Source of the DNA: Stappia sp. ES.058
GTDB taxonomy: Bacteria; Pseudomonadota; Alphaproteobacteria; Rhizobiales; Stappiaceae
Direction of reading: 5' to 3'
Assembly (NCBI RefSeq): GCF_900105595.1
Contig: NZ_LT629784.1
Location: 434,001-498,000 of the forward strand
DNA: 64,000 nt
A program made the position numbers and the translations under genes. Every line of letters begins with the position of its first letter. Positions within the stretch are counted from its first letter, which is position 1. Below the pieces are notes generated by a model. That model was not told the DNA's origin, searched no databases, and saw nothing but the letters and a program-made list of their open reading frames with translations. Below, piece by piece: positions 56,830 to 64,000 of this stretch.

Positions 56830-58044
56830 TCAGCTCCAGCCTCCGCCGTAGGTCTTGTAGAAAATGTGCTGGCCGATTTTTTCAAGTCGCTTCATGTGAC
56901 GCGCCCAGCGCGGCTTCACGTAGGTGGCGTGGTAATGCGTCGACGCGCCGACGCCTTCCAGATAGCGCTGACCCGAGACGGTTTCGCGGGCAACCTTTTG
57001 CGCCTGCGCCCAAAGCCGCGTCTCGCCGGTGCGGTCGCGAATGCCATCGCAGGCAAAGGAAAACTGGCAACGGTTGCGCATGTGGCGGTTCTGATAGACG
57101 ACCTTGCAGATCGTTGGCGGATAGGCCGGATTGCGAACCCTGTTGAGCACGACCTGCGCCACGGCGACCTGCCCGTTGAGCGGCTCGCCGCGGGCCTCGA
57201 AATAGACCGCTTCGGCAAGGCAGCGCTGTTCCTTTGAGGTGACGACGCTCTTCGGCAAAGGGCTGGTTGCCCACCAGTAGGGATCGCCGTCACGCTTTGC
57301 GTCGAGCGTCACCTCCGCCGACAGGTCGGACCCGCCGAGCAGCGCCTCGAAAGGCGCGCGCACGTCGTCCATGTTCTCGGGCGCATAGGCGGACGCGAGC
57401 GACACGCTGGTGGCGGCGACGTTGCGGGCCATCGCCAGACGGGTGAGGTCGAGCGGGCTGGCCGAGCCGTTTTTTTCCGCCTTTGCGAGCATGGCGGCCG
57501 TACCTTGCGGCACGGCGGTGCGTACGAAGGCGACGCGCGGCATGTCCGAGGGATGCCCGGTCTCAAGGACGCTCCCAAGCGCATAGACGGAGCCCGCGGC
57601 AACGCCGACCATCTGCCGGTCGGGCGCCATCGAGACGAAGCGGTCGCCCTTGGCGCTGCGGTTCACCGGCGTGCGGGCCGGCGGTTCCGTCGGGCGGCTT
57701 TCCTTGACGAAGGTTTCCAGTCCGCGCACCACGGCCGGATCGCTTCCGGGGGCGGCGTTGGTGATGGCATAGTCCGGCGTGTCGTCGCTGCGGGTTTTCG
57801 ATGCGTCGGCAAGCACAAGGCTCGGGGCCTGGCTGCTGGAGTGCTGCGCTGCCTCGATTGTCGACATCCAGCGCGGCGCGTTGCCGCGGGTCGCCTCGAT
57901 CAGCGCCGAAATATCCTGCTGCGCGATCGTTCCGCTCCACGCCAGGAAGAGCGCGGGCGTCAGGATGGCGAGCCTTGCCGCTGTGCCGATACGACGTTTC
58001 GCCGTGGGGCGGCGTGCGGATACAGTTTTCCCCGTGCCAGTCAT
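56830..58044 (-). CDS. SleB-like cell wall hydrolase (Hydrolase_2)
   Basis: 404 residues from ATG 58044. Basic N-terminus and signal/membrane segment (about 20-42, TAARLAILTPALFLAWSGTIAQ), a long disordered region, then a C-terminal SleB-type domain (about 270-395) with the catalytic glutamate in CLAEAVYFEARGEP and the conserved VAQVVLNRVRNPAYPPTICKVVYQ, CQFSFACDG and ASTHYHATYVKPRWA. In alphaproteobacteria these proteins cleave peptidoglycan in growth or envelope remodelling rather than spore germination. Confidence 0.88.
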   Translation of the reverse strand: MTGTGKTVSARRPTAKRRIGTAARLAILTPALFLAWSGTIAQQDISALIEATRGNAPRWMSTIEAAQHSSSQAPSLVLADASKTRSDDTPDYAITNAAPGSDPAVVRGLETFVKESRPTEPPARTPVNRSAKGDRFVSMAPDRQMVGVAAGSVYALGSVLETGHPSDMPRVAFVRTAVPQGTAAMLAKAEKNGSASPLDLTRLAMARNVAATSVSLASAYAPENMDDVRAPFEALLGGSDLSAEVTLDAKRDGDPYWWATSPLPKSVVTSKEQRCLAEAVYFEARGEPLNGQVAVAQVVLNRVRNPAYPPTICKVVYQNRHMRNRCQFSFACDGIRDRTGETRLWAQAQKVARETVSGQRYLEGVGASTHYHATYVKPRWARHMKRLEKIGQHIFYKTYGGGWS

Positions 58045-58261
58045 GCGCGGCAACTCCGGTCCTTACGAAATACACTAGGGGCCGGCACGAAAGACTTCAC
58101 GATCGCGCTGCCATGACCGTTATCGTCGCCGCTTAACCTTGAAAGAGAGTTAATGCGGCAAGAATTCCGCAAGAACCTTTGCATTTGCGCGTCTGCAACA
58201 GCCGGTCTTGGTTAACGCGACTGCGGGTATTTTACGGAAGGCCTTGGCCAAAAGACGTTTT

Positions 58262-58939
58262 TCAGAACGGGCAGGGGGAGGTGAACCGGCAGCGTCGCCC
58301 GCCTGTCGGGTGGCGGATGGCGAGGCTGGCGGCGTGGAGTTGCAGGCGGCCGGCCGCGCGCAGTGCCTCTTCTTGCGCATAAAGCGGATCGCCGAGGATC
58401 GGATGGCCGAGAGACAGCATGTGGACACGCAACTGGTGAGAGCGTCCCGTGAGCGGATCGAGCCGCAAACGGGTCGAATCCGGTTCGCGGCCGATTACGC
58501 TCCAGTCCGTGCGCGCACGACGGCCACCGAGCGGGTCGACATGCTGACGCGGCCGGTTCGGCCAGTCGCAGGCGAGCGGCAGGTCGATCGTTCCGCAGTC
58601 GGCAGCCATGTGTCCCCAGACCCGAGCCTCATAGTGTTTGAAGACGTGACGCCGTTCGAACTGCAGTCCGAGATGTCGGTGGGCGTGCGGCGTGAGCGCC
58701 AGGACAATGATCCCGGATGTGTCCATGTCGAGGCGGTGAACGATGCGCGCGTCGGGAAACCGGGCCTGCGCGCGGGCCATCAGGCAATCCGCGAGATCCT
58801 CACTCTTGCCGGGAACGGTCAGCAGACCGCTTGGCTTGTCGAGGACGAGAATGTCGTCGTCGGCATGAACGACGGTGAGTACTGGCGAGCGCGGCGGCGC
58901 ATAGGGGCGCGGGGCGGGCGGTCGAGACAGCATGTTCAT
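58262..58939 (-). CDS. RluA-family pseudouridine synthase
   Basis: 225 residues from ATG 58939. Modifies uridine in rRNA or tRNA. Catalytic aspartate in HRLDMDTSGIIVLA, plus VVHADDDILVLDKPSGLLTVPG, RVWGHM, LDPLTGRSHQLRVHMLSLGHPILGDPLY. Short for the family and without an S4 domain, like RluA/TruC-type enzymes; the target base is not known. Last gene of the minus-strand cluster, 105 bp after the NAD regulator. Confidence 0.88.
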   Translation of the reverse strand: MNMLSRPPAPRPYAPPRSPVLTVVHADDDILVLDKPSGLLTVPGKSEDLADCLMARAQARFPDARIVHRLDMDTSGIIVLALTPHAHRHLGLQFERRHVFKHYEARVWGHMAADCGTIDLPLACDWPNRPRQHVDPLGGRRARTDWSVIGREPDSTRLRLDPLTGRSHQLRVHMLSLGHPILGDPLYAQEEALRAAGRLQLHAASLAIRHPTGGRRCRFTSPCPF

Positions 58940-59043
58940 CCGTCGCTTCCGGCGGGTGGCGGGCAAACTCCGCTGTTGGCGCTTCGCGCCGCCGTTCCGT
59001 GCCGTTTCGGGCATCGATCAAAGTTTGCGCGCGGGATCATGCC

Positions 59044-60012
59044 CTAACGCACCCCGACCCGCAGACCGAGCGTCGGTCGCTCCTTCAACACCTCGTGGCG
59101 AAACCGGAAGAGGGCGGCGGGGCGCCCCCCGGTCTGTGTCGATGTCTCGCCCGTGGGTTCGACAAGCTCGCCCTTTTCCACAAGGCGGCGAAAGTTCTGC
59201 TTGTGAACATGGCGGCCGGAAATCGCCTCGACGCAACGTTGCAGATCCGTAAGCGTGAAGGCGCGCGGCATCAGTTCGAAGACGACCGGTCGATACTTGA
59301 GCTTCGCCCGCAGCCGGGAAATCGCCGTCGCCAGAATGCGGCGATGATCATACAGCATGGCCTGGCCGAGCGGTGGCGTTGCCGGACGTTCCAGCGCCGC
59401 CGGGCGTCCGTCGCGGCGCGCCTCTTCCAAAAGTCCGGCCTCGTAGAGCAACTCGTAGCGGTCGAGAACCTTTTCCTCGTCCCAGCTTCCGTCCTGAATG
59501 TCGAAGGTCTGATGAACCCGGTCTTCGCGCGACTGGGCGCGCGGCGGGCTGCCCGCCGGTACCGGCGCTGCCATCCAGTGATCGAGAGCGGGCAGGATCT
59601 CGCGCGTTACCACCGCCGGGCGGCCGGAACGCCAGTCTTCCCAGGGAAAGAAATCGTACCAGGAACGCCAGTGGGCATGTTGCTGTGCCAGGGTTTCGTC
59701 GGAGCGGTTTGTCTGACGGGCAAGCGCCAGATAGCCGACGGACACCACATGCGGGCCGTCGTCGGAGTGGATGTGGTGCCGGCCACGATCGCCGAAGGTA
59801 TAGAGCTGCTCCACGTAGCCGAGCTTGAGCGCCGTCTGTTCCTCCACCCATTCGCGCAGACCGATCTCGAACGTGCGGTGACGGGTCGGGTCGAACGGGC
59901 CGAATGGCAGTGCGTAACGGGGCGCAGCCTGCCCTGCCGGTGAAATCGTTAGAACCTGCGGATGCGGATCCTCGACGGCAACGATCACGGCGTTCAGTCC
60001 GATTTCGATCAT
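59044..60012 (-). CDS. nadQ: Nudix-like NAD regulator (NadQ/NrtR type)
   Basis: 322 residues. N-terminal Nudix-related domain (about 1-140) whose catalytic box is degenerate (only REWVEEQT resembles REUxEE), so it should bind, not cleave, an ADP-ribose or NAD-type ligand. C-terminal winged helix (about 245-310: FTLTDLQRCVEAISGRHVHKQNFRRLVEKGELVEP, GRPAALFRF) matches NrtR/NadQ regulators. nadABC lies about 9 kb away with dyad sites at its promoter, a natural target. Overlaps the phosphatase gene by 4 bases. Confidence 0.82.
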   Translation of the reverse strand: MIEIGLNAVIVAVEDPHPQVLTISPAGQAAPRYALPFGPFDPTRHRTFEIGLREWVEEQTALKLGYVEQLYTFGDRGRHHIHSDDGPHVVSVGYLALARQTNRSDETLAQQHAHWRSWYDFFPWEDWRSGRPAVVTREILPALDHWMAAPVPAGSPPRAQSREDRVHQTFDIQDGSWDEEKVLDRYELLYEAGLLEEARRDGRPAALERPATPPLGQAMLYDHRRILATAISRLRAKLKYRPVVFELMPRAFTLTDLQRCVEAISGRHVHKQNFRRLVEKGELVEPTGETSTQTGGRPAALFRFRHEVLKERPTLGLRVGVR

Positions 60013-60551
60013 CGCGGCGCAGTCGAGGCCGGAGCGACGAGCGGCAGGTCGAGATCGAGGGTGAAGGGGAGGCCCTCAAAGGCGTCGGCACCCCGCCCGA
60101 TCCCCTTGATCGCCGCACTCATGCGCCCCTTGCGCGCCAGCAGGTCGTCGGCCAGCGCGACGAGGCGTGCATTCGGCGTGGCGGACGGTGAGGCATCGCG
60201 CAGGCGCCGGGCAAGCGCTTCTTCGCTCGCATCCGGCTGGAGCGCGCATGCGGTGATATAGGCGGCGGCGGTCGAGCGGCTGATGCCGGCGAAACAGTGG
60301 ATTACCAGAGGTCCGGCCCCGTTCCAGCGACGCACGAAGCCGATCAGTTCCTCGACATGCGGCTTTCCCGGCGGTGTCAGTCCTTCCGCCGGCGCGGTGA
60401 TGTCGTTGAAGGCGAGAAACAGATGATCATCGGCGAGGATCGCGGCCGGCCGGGTGACCTCGGTGCCGCCGGTGATCAGGGTGACGAGGTGGCGCGCGCC
60501 GGTTCGTTCGACGGTCTGTTCCAGACGTGCCAGCGAGCAAACGGTGATCAT
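60009..60551 (-). CDS. Dual-specificity / tyrosine phosphatase-like protein
   Basis: 180 residues. The C-x5-R phosphatase signature is IHCFAGISRST, with the aspartate loop likely near FNDITAPAEG. Compact DSP-like fold. Could dephosphorylate proteins or phosphoinositol-like molecules; the substrate is unknown. Its stop overlaps the start of the NAD regulator (ATGA), so the two are coupled, hinting at a shared role. Confidence 0.83.
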   Translation of the reverse strand: MITVCSLARLEQTVERTGARHLVTLITGGTEVTRPAAILADDHLFLAFNDITAPAEGLTPPGKPHVEELIGFVRRWNGAGPLVIHCFAGISRSTAAAYITACALQPDASEEALARRLRDASPSATPNARLVALADDLLARKGRMSAAIKGIGRGADAFEGLPFTLDLDLPLVAPASTAPR

Positions 60552-60615
60552 CTCGTCTCCTTGTGGTTGGCACCCTTCGACACAATGCCTTATTTAGGGC
60601 GCTGTCGGGTATCGT

Positions 60616-61263
60616 TCAGTGTGATTGAGCCCGCAACGTCTCGATTTCTTCGAAGCGTTCGAGAAGGCGTTCCTGCGCGCGGGCCGAAGGGAGCGCTGAA
60701 AGACCAAGGCGGGGTTCTCCACCCCCGACTTTCGCAAAGCCGCGCGGCCGGCCGAAGATTCGTGCAGCCTCGGCATGGGAAAACCCGGCAAGCTCCACCG
60801 CCTCGAAATAGGCGGCGATCGTATCGGCGCGCTTTGTGAGTGTCTTCAGCCGCGCCGGCGTGACGGCCGGCAGCCCGAAACGCAGGTGGATGGCGGCTTG
60901 AAGCCGGGCCTCTATTTCCTTGTAATTTCCGCCCATCACCGCCTTGAACGGTGAGATCATGTCGCCGATCACATACTCCGGGGCATCGTGCAGCAGGATG
61001 ATCTGGCGGGCGTCGGGCGACAAGTCCGGCTTCAATTCGAGCGCCAAGTCCTCCACCAGCAGCGAGTGCTCGGCCACCGAAAAGGCGTGGTCGCCGACCG
61101 TCTGTCCGTTCCACCGCGCGACGCGGGCAAGGCCATGGGCGATGTCCTCGATCTCGACATCGAGCGGCGAGGGGTCGAGAAGATCGAGCCGCCGGCCGGA
61201 CAGCATGCGTTGCCAGGCGCGCGGTGCGGCGGCCTTCGCAGCTTGACCCATGCCTTTGGTCAT
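60616..61263 (-). CDS. HD-domain phosphohydrolase (YfbR-like)
   Basis: 215 residues. HD ligands H in VAEHSLLVEDLALE, HD in LLHDAPEYVIGDMISPFK, and D in LTKRADTIAAYFEA. Resembles 5'-deoxynucleotidase YfbR and related small HD hydrolases. Starts in a 4-base overlap with ygfZ. Substrate not proven. Confidence 0.83.
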   Translation of the reverse strand: MTKGMGQAAKAAAPRAWQRMLSGRRLDLLDPSPLDVEIEDIAHGLARVARWNGQTVGDHAFSVAEHSLLVEDLALELKPDLSPDARQIILLHDAPEYVIGDMISPFKAVMGGNYKEIEARLQAAIHLRFGLPAVTPARLKTLTKRADTIAAYFEAVELAGFSHAEAARIFGRPRGFAKVGGGEPRLGLSALPSARAQERLLERFEEIETLRAQSH

Positions 61264-62168
61264 GCGCCGTTGCCCGGCGTTTCCGGCCAGACAAATGTTG
61301 CCCAGTCGGGAAGAGACGCCTCGATATCGACCTCGCCGGCGAGGATCGGCTCACCGCGCGCACGCGCGTTCTGCACCCGATCGAGACGCACAAGTGCAAG
61401 CCCGGCCGACCCGTCCGTGGTGCCAAGCGTTCCGGAGGTCTTTCCGCCGGCGATGATGGCGCTGCCGGGGGCGGGAAGCGGGGCGTCGGCTGCAACGCGT
61501 ACGATCCGGCGGCGCGCCGTTCCGCGGTGCTGCATCCGGCTGACGACCTCTTGTCCGACGAAACAGCCCTTGTCGAAGGCAACGCCGTTGAGGTCGTCCA
61601 TGTCCGCGTCATGGGGGAAGGCATCGCCGGGCTGAAAGTCATGCGGGGCTTCGGGCAGGGCAAACGCGACGCGGCGGGCGTGATAGGCGCCTTCATCGGC
61701 AAGACTGAAGCCGGCCGGCACGTTTGCCTCCGTCCTCGACAGAAAGCGGGCACCGAATGCCGTCAGGCGCGGGTCGGGAACCGCAATACCGGGGAAATCC
61801 GCCGGGACATCCCCGCCCCAGGCCGCGAGCACGCGGAAGGTGTCGCTCACGTCCGCAATCTCGACCTTGGCGCGCAGCTTGTAAAAACCGAGCCGCTTGG
61901 CAAAGTCCGCGGCACCGGAAACATGGGTGTCGAGCAGATAGGCGTCCGCGTCGGCGAAAATCAGGAAATCGAACAGGATTTTTCCCTGCGGCGTCAGCAA
62001 GGCGCCATAGCCGGCGCCGTCGGCATCCACATCGTCCAGATCGCAGGTCAACAGGTTTTGCAGAAAACCGCGCGCATCGGCGCCCGCGACACGAATGACC
62101 CGCCGGTCGGTAAGCGGGGCGCAAACGCCGGCCGGTTCCGATGAGTTGCTGGGTGCCGTCTGGTTCAT
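61260..62168 (-). CDS. ygfZ: Folate-binding protein YgfZ
   Basis: 302 residues from ATG 62168 (GGAGG upstream). Related to the glycine cleavage T protein; helps iron-sulfur cluster repair using folate. The diagnostic motif KGCFVGQEVVSRMQHRG is present, as are LLTPQGKILFDFLIF and GFYKLRAKVEI. First gene of the minus-strand cluster ygfZ-HD-phosphatase-nadQ-rluA. Confidence 0.93.
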   Translation of the reverse strand: MNQTAPSNSSEPAGVCAPLTDRRVIRVAGADARGFLQNLLTCDLDDVDADGAGYGALLTPQGKILFDFLIFADADAYLLDTHVSGAADFAKRLGFYKLRAKVEIADVSDTFRVLAAWGGDVPADFPGIAVPDPRLTAFGARFLSRTEANVPAGFSLADEGAYHARRVAFALPEAPHDFQPGDAFPHDADMDDLNGVAFDKGCFVGQEVVSRMQHRGTARRRIVRVAADAPLPAPGSAIIAGGKTSGTLGTTDGSAGLALVRLDRVQNARARGEPILAGEVDIEASLPDWATFVWPETPGNGA

Positions 62169-62369
62169 GAGAATCCTCCGCCCGGTGTCCTTCACGCGAG
62201 ATAGGCCGGATCGATGCGGCCAGCAAGAGGGCACGGACAGACAAGTGTGCGGCGCGCGGCCTCCACGGATGCGCGTTTGATCGAATGGAGCCAGTGCGTA
62301 AAGCCCATCGGCTCGGACGGAACGCAGGTATTCGCCGGGCGTGCCGGCCGGACGCCGGCAGCCGTTGTG

Positions 62370-63137
62370 TCAGGCGGGGCTCGGCAGCGAGCCGCGTCCG
62401 CCGAAATTCGCCGACAGGTTGGCGATCCGCGCGCGGGCCGGGATCGGCCGGATCGTGAAGAGGCGCGGAATGCGATGGTCGGCGACGTCGGACGCCAGAG
62501 CCATCAGCGCCTCGATGTTTTCTCCGACCCGGCGATGCGTTTCGGTCTCGATGCGGATGCGTCGCCACACGTGACGCTGCACGACAAGGTCCAGGCAGGC
62601 CTTGAGGTCGGGAATGAGGAACTCCAGGTCGAGGGTCGGCAGCCCGAGATAGGCGCGCAACTCGTCGAAGATCGTTCTCAGCACCGCTGCATAGGCCGTT
62701 TCCTCGGAGTTCGGTCGCAGCTCGTTGATGTCGAGACACTGGATCTGCGCTTCCTCGCGGGCGACCTCGATAAATGCGGTGATCTGCGCGCTGGTGAGTT
62801 TGCAGGTTCCGTCCTCGAGCGCCAGCTGCCTCATCAGGAGGGACGCCTCGAAGATATCGAGAATGCGCCGCGAAAGCACCTGGACCAGTTCGCGCAGCGC
62901 GCGCTCCTGCACCGGGTTGCACTCGACGAAGTTCATTTCCGCGATATCGAACAGGCCGGCCTCGAAGGCTTCGCTTACGTTTCTGAAACACGGATTTTGA
63001 TCCAGCAATCGATTGACGACCGGCAGGGCATCCACTTCTACCGGGCAGTCGGACATGCGAATGTCGTTGATGTCGGTGAACATGGGTTGGGCTTTGCGTT
63101 CCAGGGTGGTTTGCGGATTGAACACAGTGGTCTCCAT
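62370..63137 (-). CDS. Protein of unknown function with GANTC-rich promoter
   Basis: 255 residues from ATG 63137; the frame extending upstream lacks a ribosome site. Soluble, mostly helical, acidic in the first 180 residues, with four cysteines (DCPVEVDA, NPCFRN, VECNPVQ, IQCLDINELRPN) but no motif I recognise. Ends in a Gly/Ser/Pro tail. No neighbour gives context: divergent from the L,D-transpeptidase gene and separated from ygfZ by 200 bp. Three GANTC sites lie 78-100 bp upstream. Confidence 0.62.
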   Translation of the reverse strand: METTVFNPQTTLERKAQPMFTDINDIRMSDCPVEVDALPVVNRLLDQNPCFRNVSEAFEAGLFDIAEMNFVECNPVQERALRELVQVLSRRILDIFEASLLMRQLALEDGTCKLTSAQITAFIEVAREEAQIQCLDINELRPNSEETAYAAVLRTIFDELRAYLGLPTLDLEFLIPDLKACLDLVVQRHVWRRIRIETETHRRVGENIEALMALASDVADHRIPRLFTIRPIPARARIANLSANFGGRGSLPSPA

Positions 63138-63214
63138 CGCGGACTCTTGTCTTTCCGCGCTTCCTGTCTTGTTTTTTTGATTGGGCGACCAAGTTTCGGT
63201 CGTCTTGGTTAAAC

Positions 63215-63237
63215 GATTCCGAATCGCGTCGTGAGTC
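63215..63237. promoter_or_regulatory. Cluster of three GANTC sites
   Basis: GATTC (63215-63219), GAATC (63221-63225) and GAGTC (63233-63237) within 23 bp; two have the flanks (C/T)GA(G/T)TCG preferred by GcrA in Caulobacter. More GANTC at 63307 and 63423. The gap 63138-63475 between divergent genes contains no other feature I can name. Confidence 0.55.
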
Positions 63238-63475
63238 GCAACGAAGAAATGATTTTCAAACGCAAGGAAATTTGCGGAATTGCAGCGGTTTTTGTGTGGA
63301 CAAGGCCGAATCGCTCGCGGCGTCACCCTTCGTGTAAGAGGATCTCCGGACGATGCATCCGGGTGTGATTGCGGTCACGGAAGCGCCCTGCAGATCGGCA
63401 TAGCCTGCAGCAACTAACGAGGGATTCACGGATCCACGGTATTCACTGTTTCACGGTCCGGGGACAACAGCGGCG

Positions 63476-64000
63476 ATGGGTGTGCGCATGAGCAAGATGA
63501 CAGTCAAGATTGCGGAAAGTGACCGCCGGCATCGCCGAGCCTTCGCAATGCGAGGCGCGGTGCTGGGAATGGCGATGGCCCTGGCGGCAACGCCGGTCAT
63601 GGCGCGGGACACCAAGCCGCTGGAACCGCTCGCCGGCGAGACGGCGAACGCGGGGCCCGCCATGCTTGCCGAGGCACCCGTGCAGATCCTGGTGTCGCTG
63701 AAGGATCAGACGCTCGACGTCTATCGCGGCACGCAACTCGTCGAGAGCACGCGAATTTCGTCCGGCAAGAGAGGGTATGGCACGCCGACGGGGATCTTCA
63801 GCATCCTCGAGAAAAGGCGCCGTCATTTTTCCAATCTCTACAATGATGCTCCGATGCCCTACATGCAGCGTCTGACCTGGTCGGGGATCGCCCTGCATGA
63901 GGGGCGTGTTCCCAACTATCCCGCCTCGCATGGCTGCATCAGGCTGCCGCGTGGATTTGCCCGCGACCTGTTTGGCCGGACCGAGCGCGGTGGTCACGTC
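63476..64000 (+). CDS. L,D-transpeptidase (YkuD), 3' end missing
   Basis: At least 175 residues, open to the right edge. Start ATG 63476 (63488 possible). Basic N-terminus and signal/membrane stretch (AVLGMAMALAATPVMA, about 29-44). YkuD domain from about 68: ILVSLKDQTLDVYRGTQLVESTRISSGK region, YGTPTGIFSILEKRR, IALHEG, and the active-site block YPASHGCIRLPRGFA with nucleophile cysteine. Cross-links peptidoglycan stems 3-3, or anchors proteins. Divergent from the GANTC-associated gene. Confidence 0.88.
   Translation, partial: MGVRMSKMTVKIAESDRRHRRAFAMRGAVLGMAMALAATPVMARDTKPLEPLAGETANAGPAMLAEAPVQILVSLKDQTLDVYRGTQLVESTRISSGKRGYGTPTGIFSILEKRRRHFSNLYNDAPMPYMQRLTWSGIALHEGRVPNYPASHGCIRLPRGFARDLFGRTERGGHV

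Overview
The window is a high-GC chromosomal segment of an alphaproteobacterium, most likely Hyphomicrobiales (Rhizobiales) and perhaps close to the Stappiaceae. The evidence is a CcrM-type GANTC methyltransferase, a free-standing ATP synthase F0 operon (atpI-B-E-F'-F) next to smc, split glycyl-tRNA synthetase genes (glyQ, glyS), a two-subunit glycine decarboxylase, ETF-ubiquinone oxidoreductase, a two-domain malic enzyme and a nadABC operon with a Nudix-like NAD regulator nearby. The genus is an inference; there is no rRNA or tRNA gene in the window to settle it.

Layout. 0-3 kb: end of the glycine cleavage operon (gcvPA, gcvPB), then a palindromic repeat element. 3-5 kb: MarR regulator with its operator, isochorismatase-like hydrolase, hemerythrin protein. 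5-10 kb: ccrM, AMP nucleosidase, a 2OG-Fe(II) hydroxylase and mutY. 10-18 kb: a DUF721/DciA-like gene, a DsbA-like thioredoxin, smc, and the F0 operon with a clear promoter and terminator. 18-26.8 kb: acetyltransferase, rnhB, radical SAM protein, EF-hand protein, AraC regulator, a frameshifted chemotaxis receptor, and a cupin/FAD monooxygenase pair. 26.8-31.1 kb is accessory and visibly AT-richer: an overlapping small ORF/DUF2335 membrane pair, then an MBL hydrolase and moaB, then a Fic toxin/antitoxin-like module sitting inside a destroyed ceramidase-family gene. 31-38.3 kb: maeB, a flavodoxin-like protein, ETF-QO, a UDG-like protein and an S49 peptidase. 38.3-47.5 kb: MerR/cation-efflux pair with a textbook MerR promoter, then glyQ, two tandem secreted paralogs, lemA, a DUF2207 protein and glyS. 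47.5-54.3 kb: repeat-filled gap, MFS transporter, nadABC and a hydroxypyruvate isomerase-like gene. 54.3-64 kb: EAL-CBS-GGDEF protein, a 266-bp MITE-like element, a cell-wall hydrolase, the minus-strand cluster ygfZ-HD-phosphatase-NAD regulator-rluA, an unknown gene under a GANTC cluster, and a partial L,D-transpeptidase.

How parts connect. The nadA promoter overlaps one copy of a dyad and has a better copy downstream; a candidate regulator (NadQ/NrtR type) is encoded about 9 kb away, so the window probably holds a complete local NAD-synthesis circuit. ccrM and a promoter with three GANTC sites in 23 bp suggest methylation-linked expression of an unknown gene. The Fic module replaced the middle of a ceramidase gene, leaving both ends recognisable: the clearest trace of gene transfer in the window.
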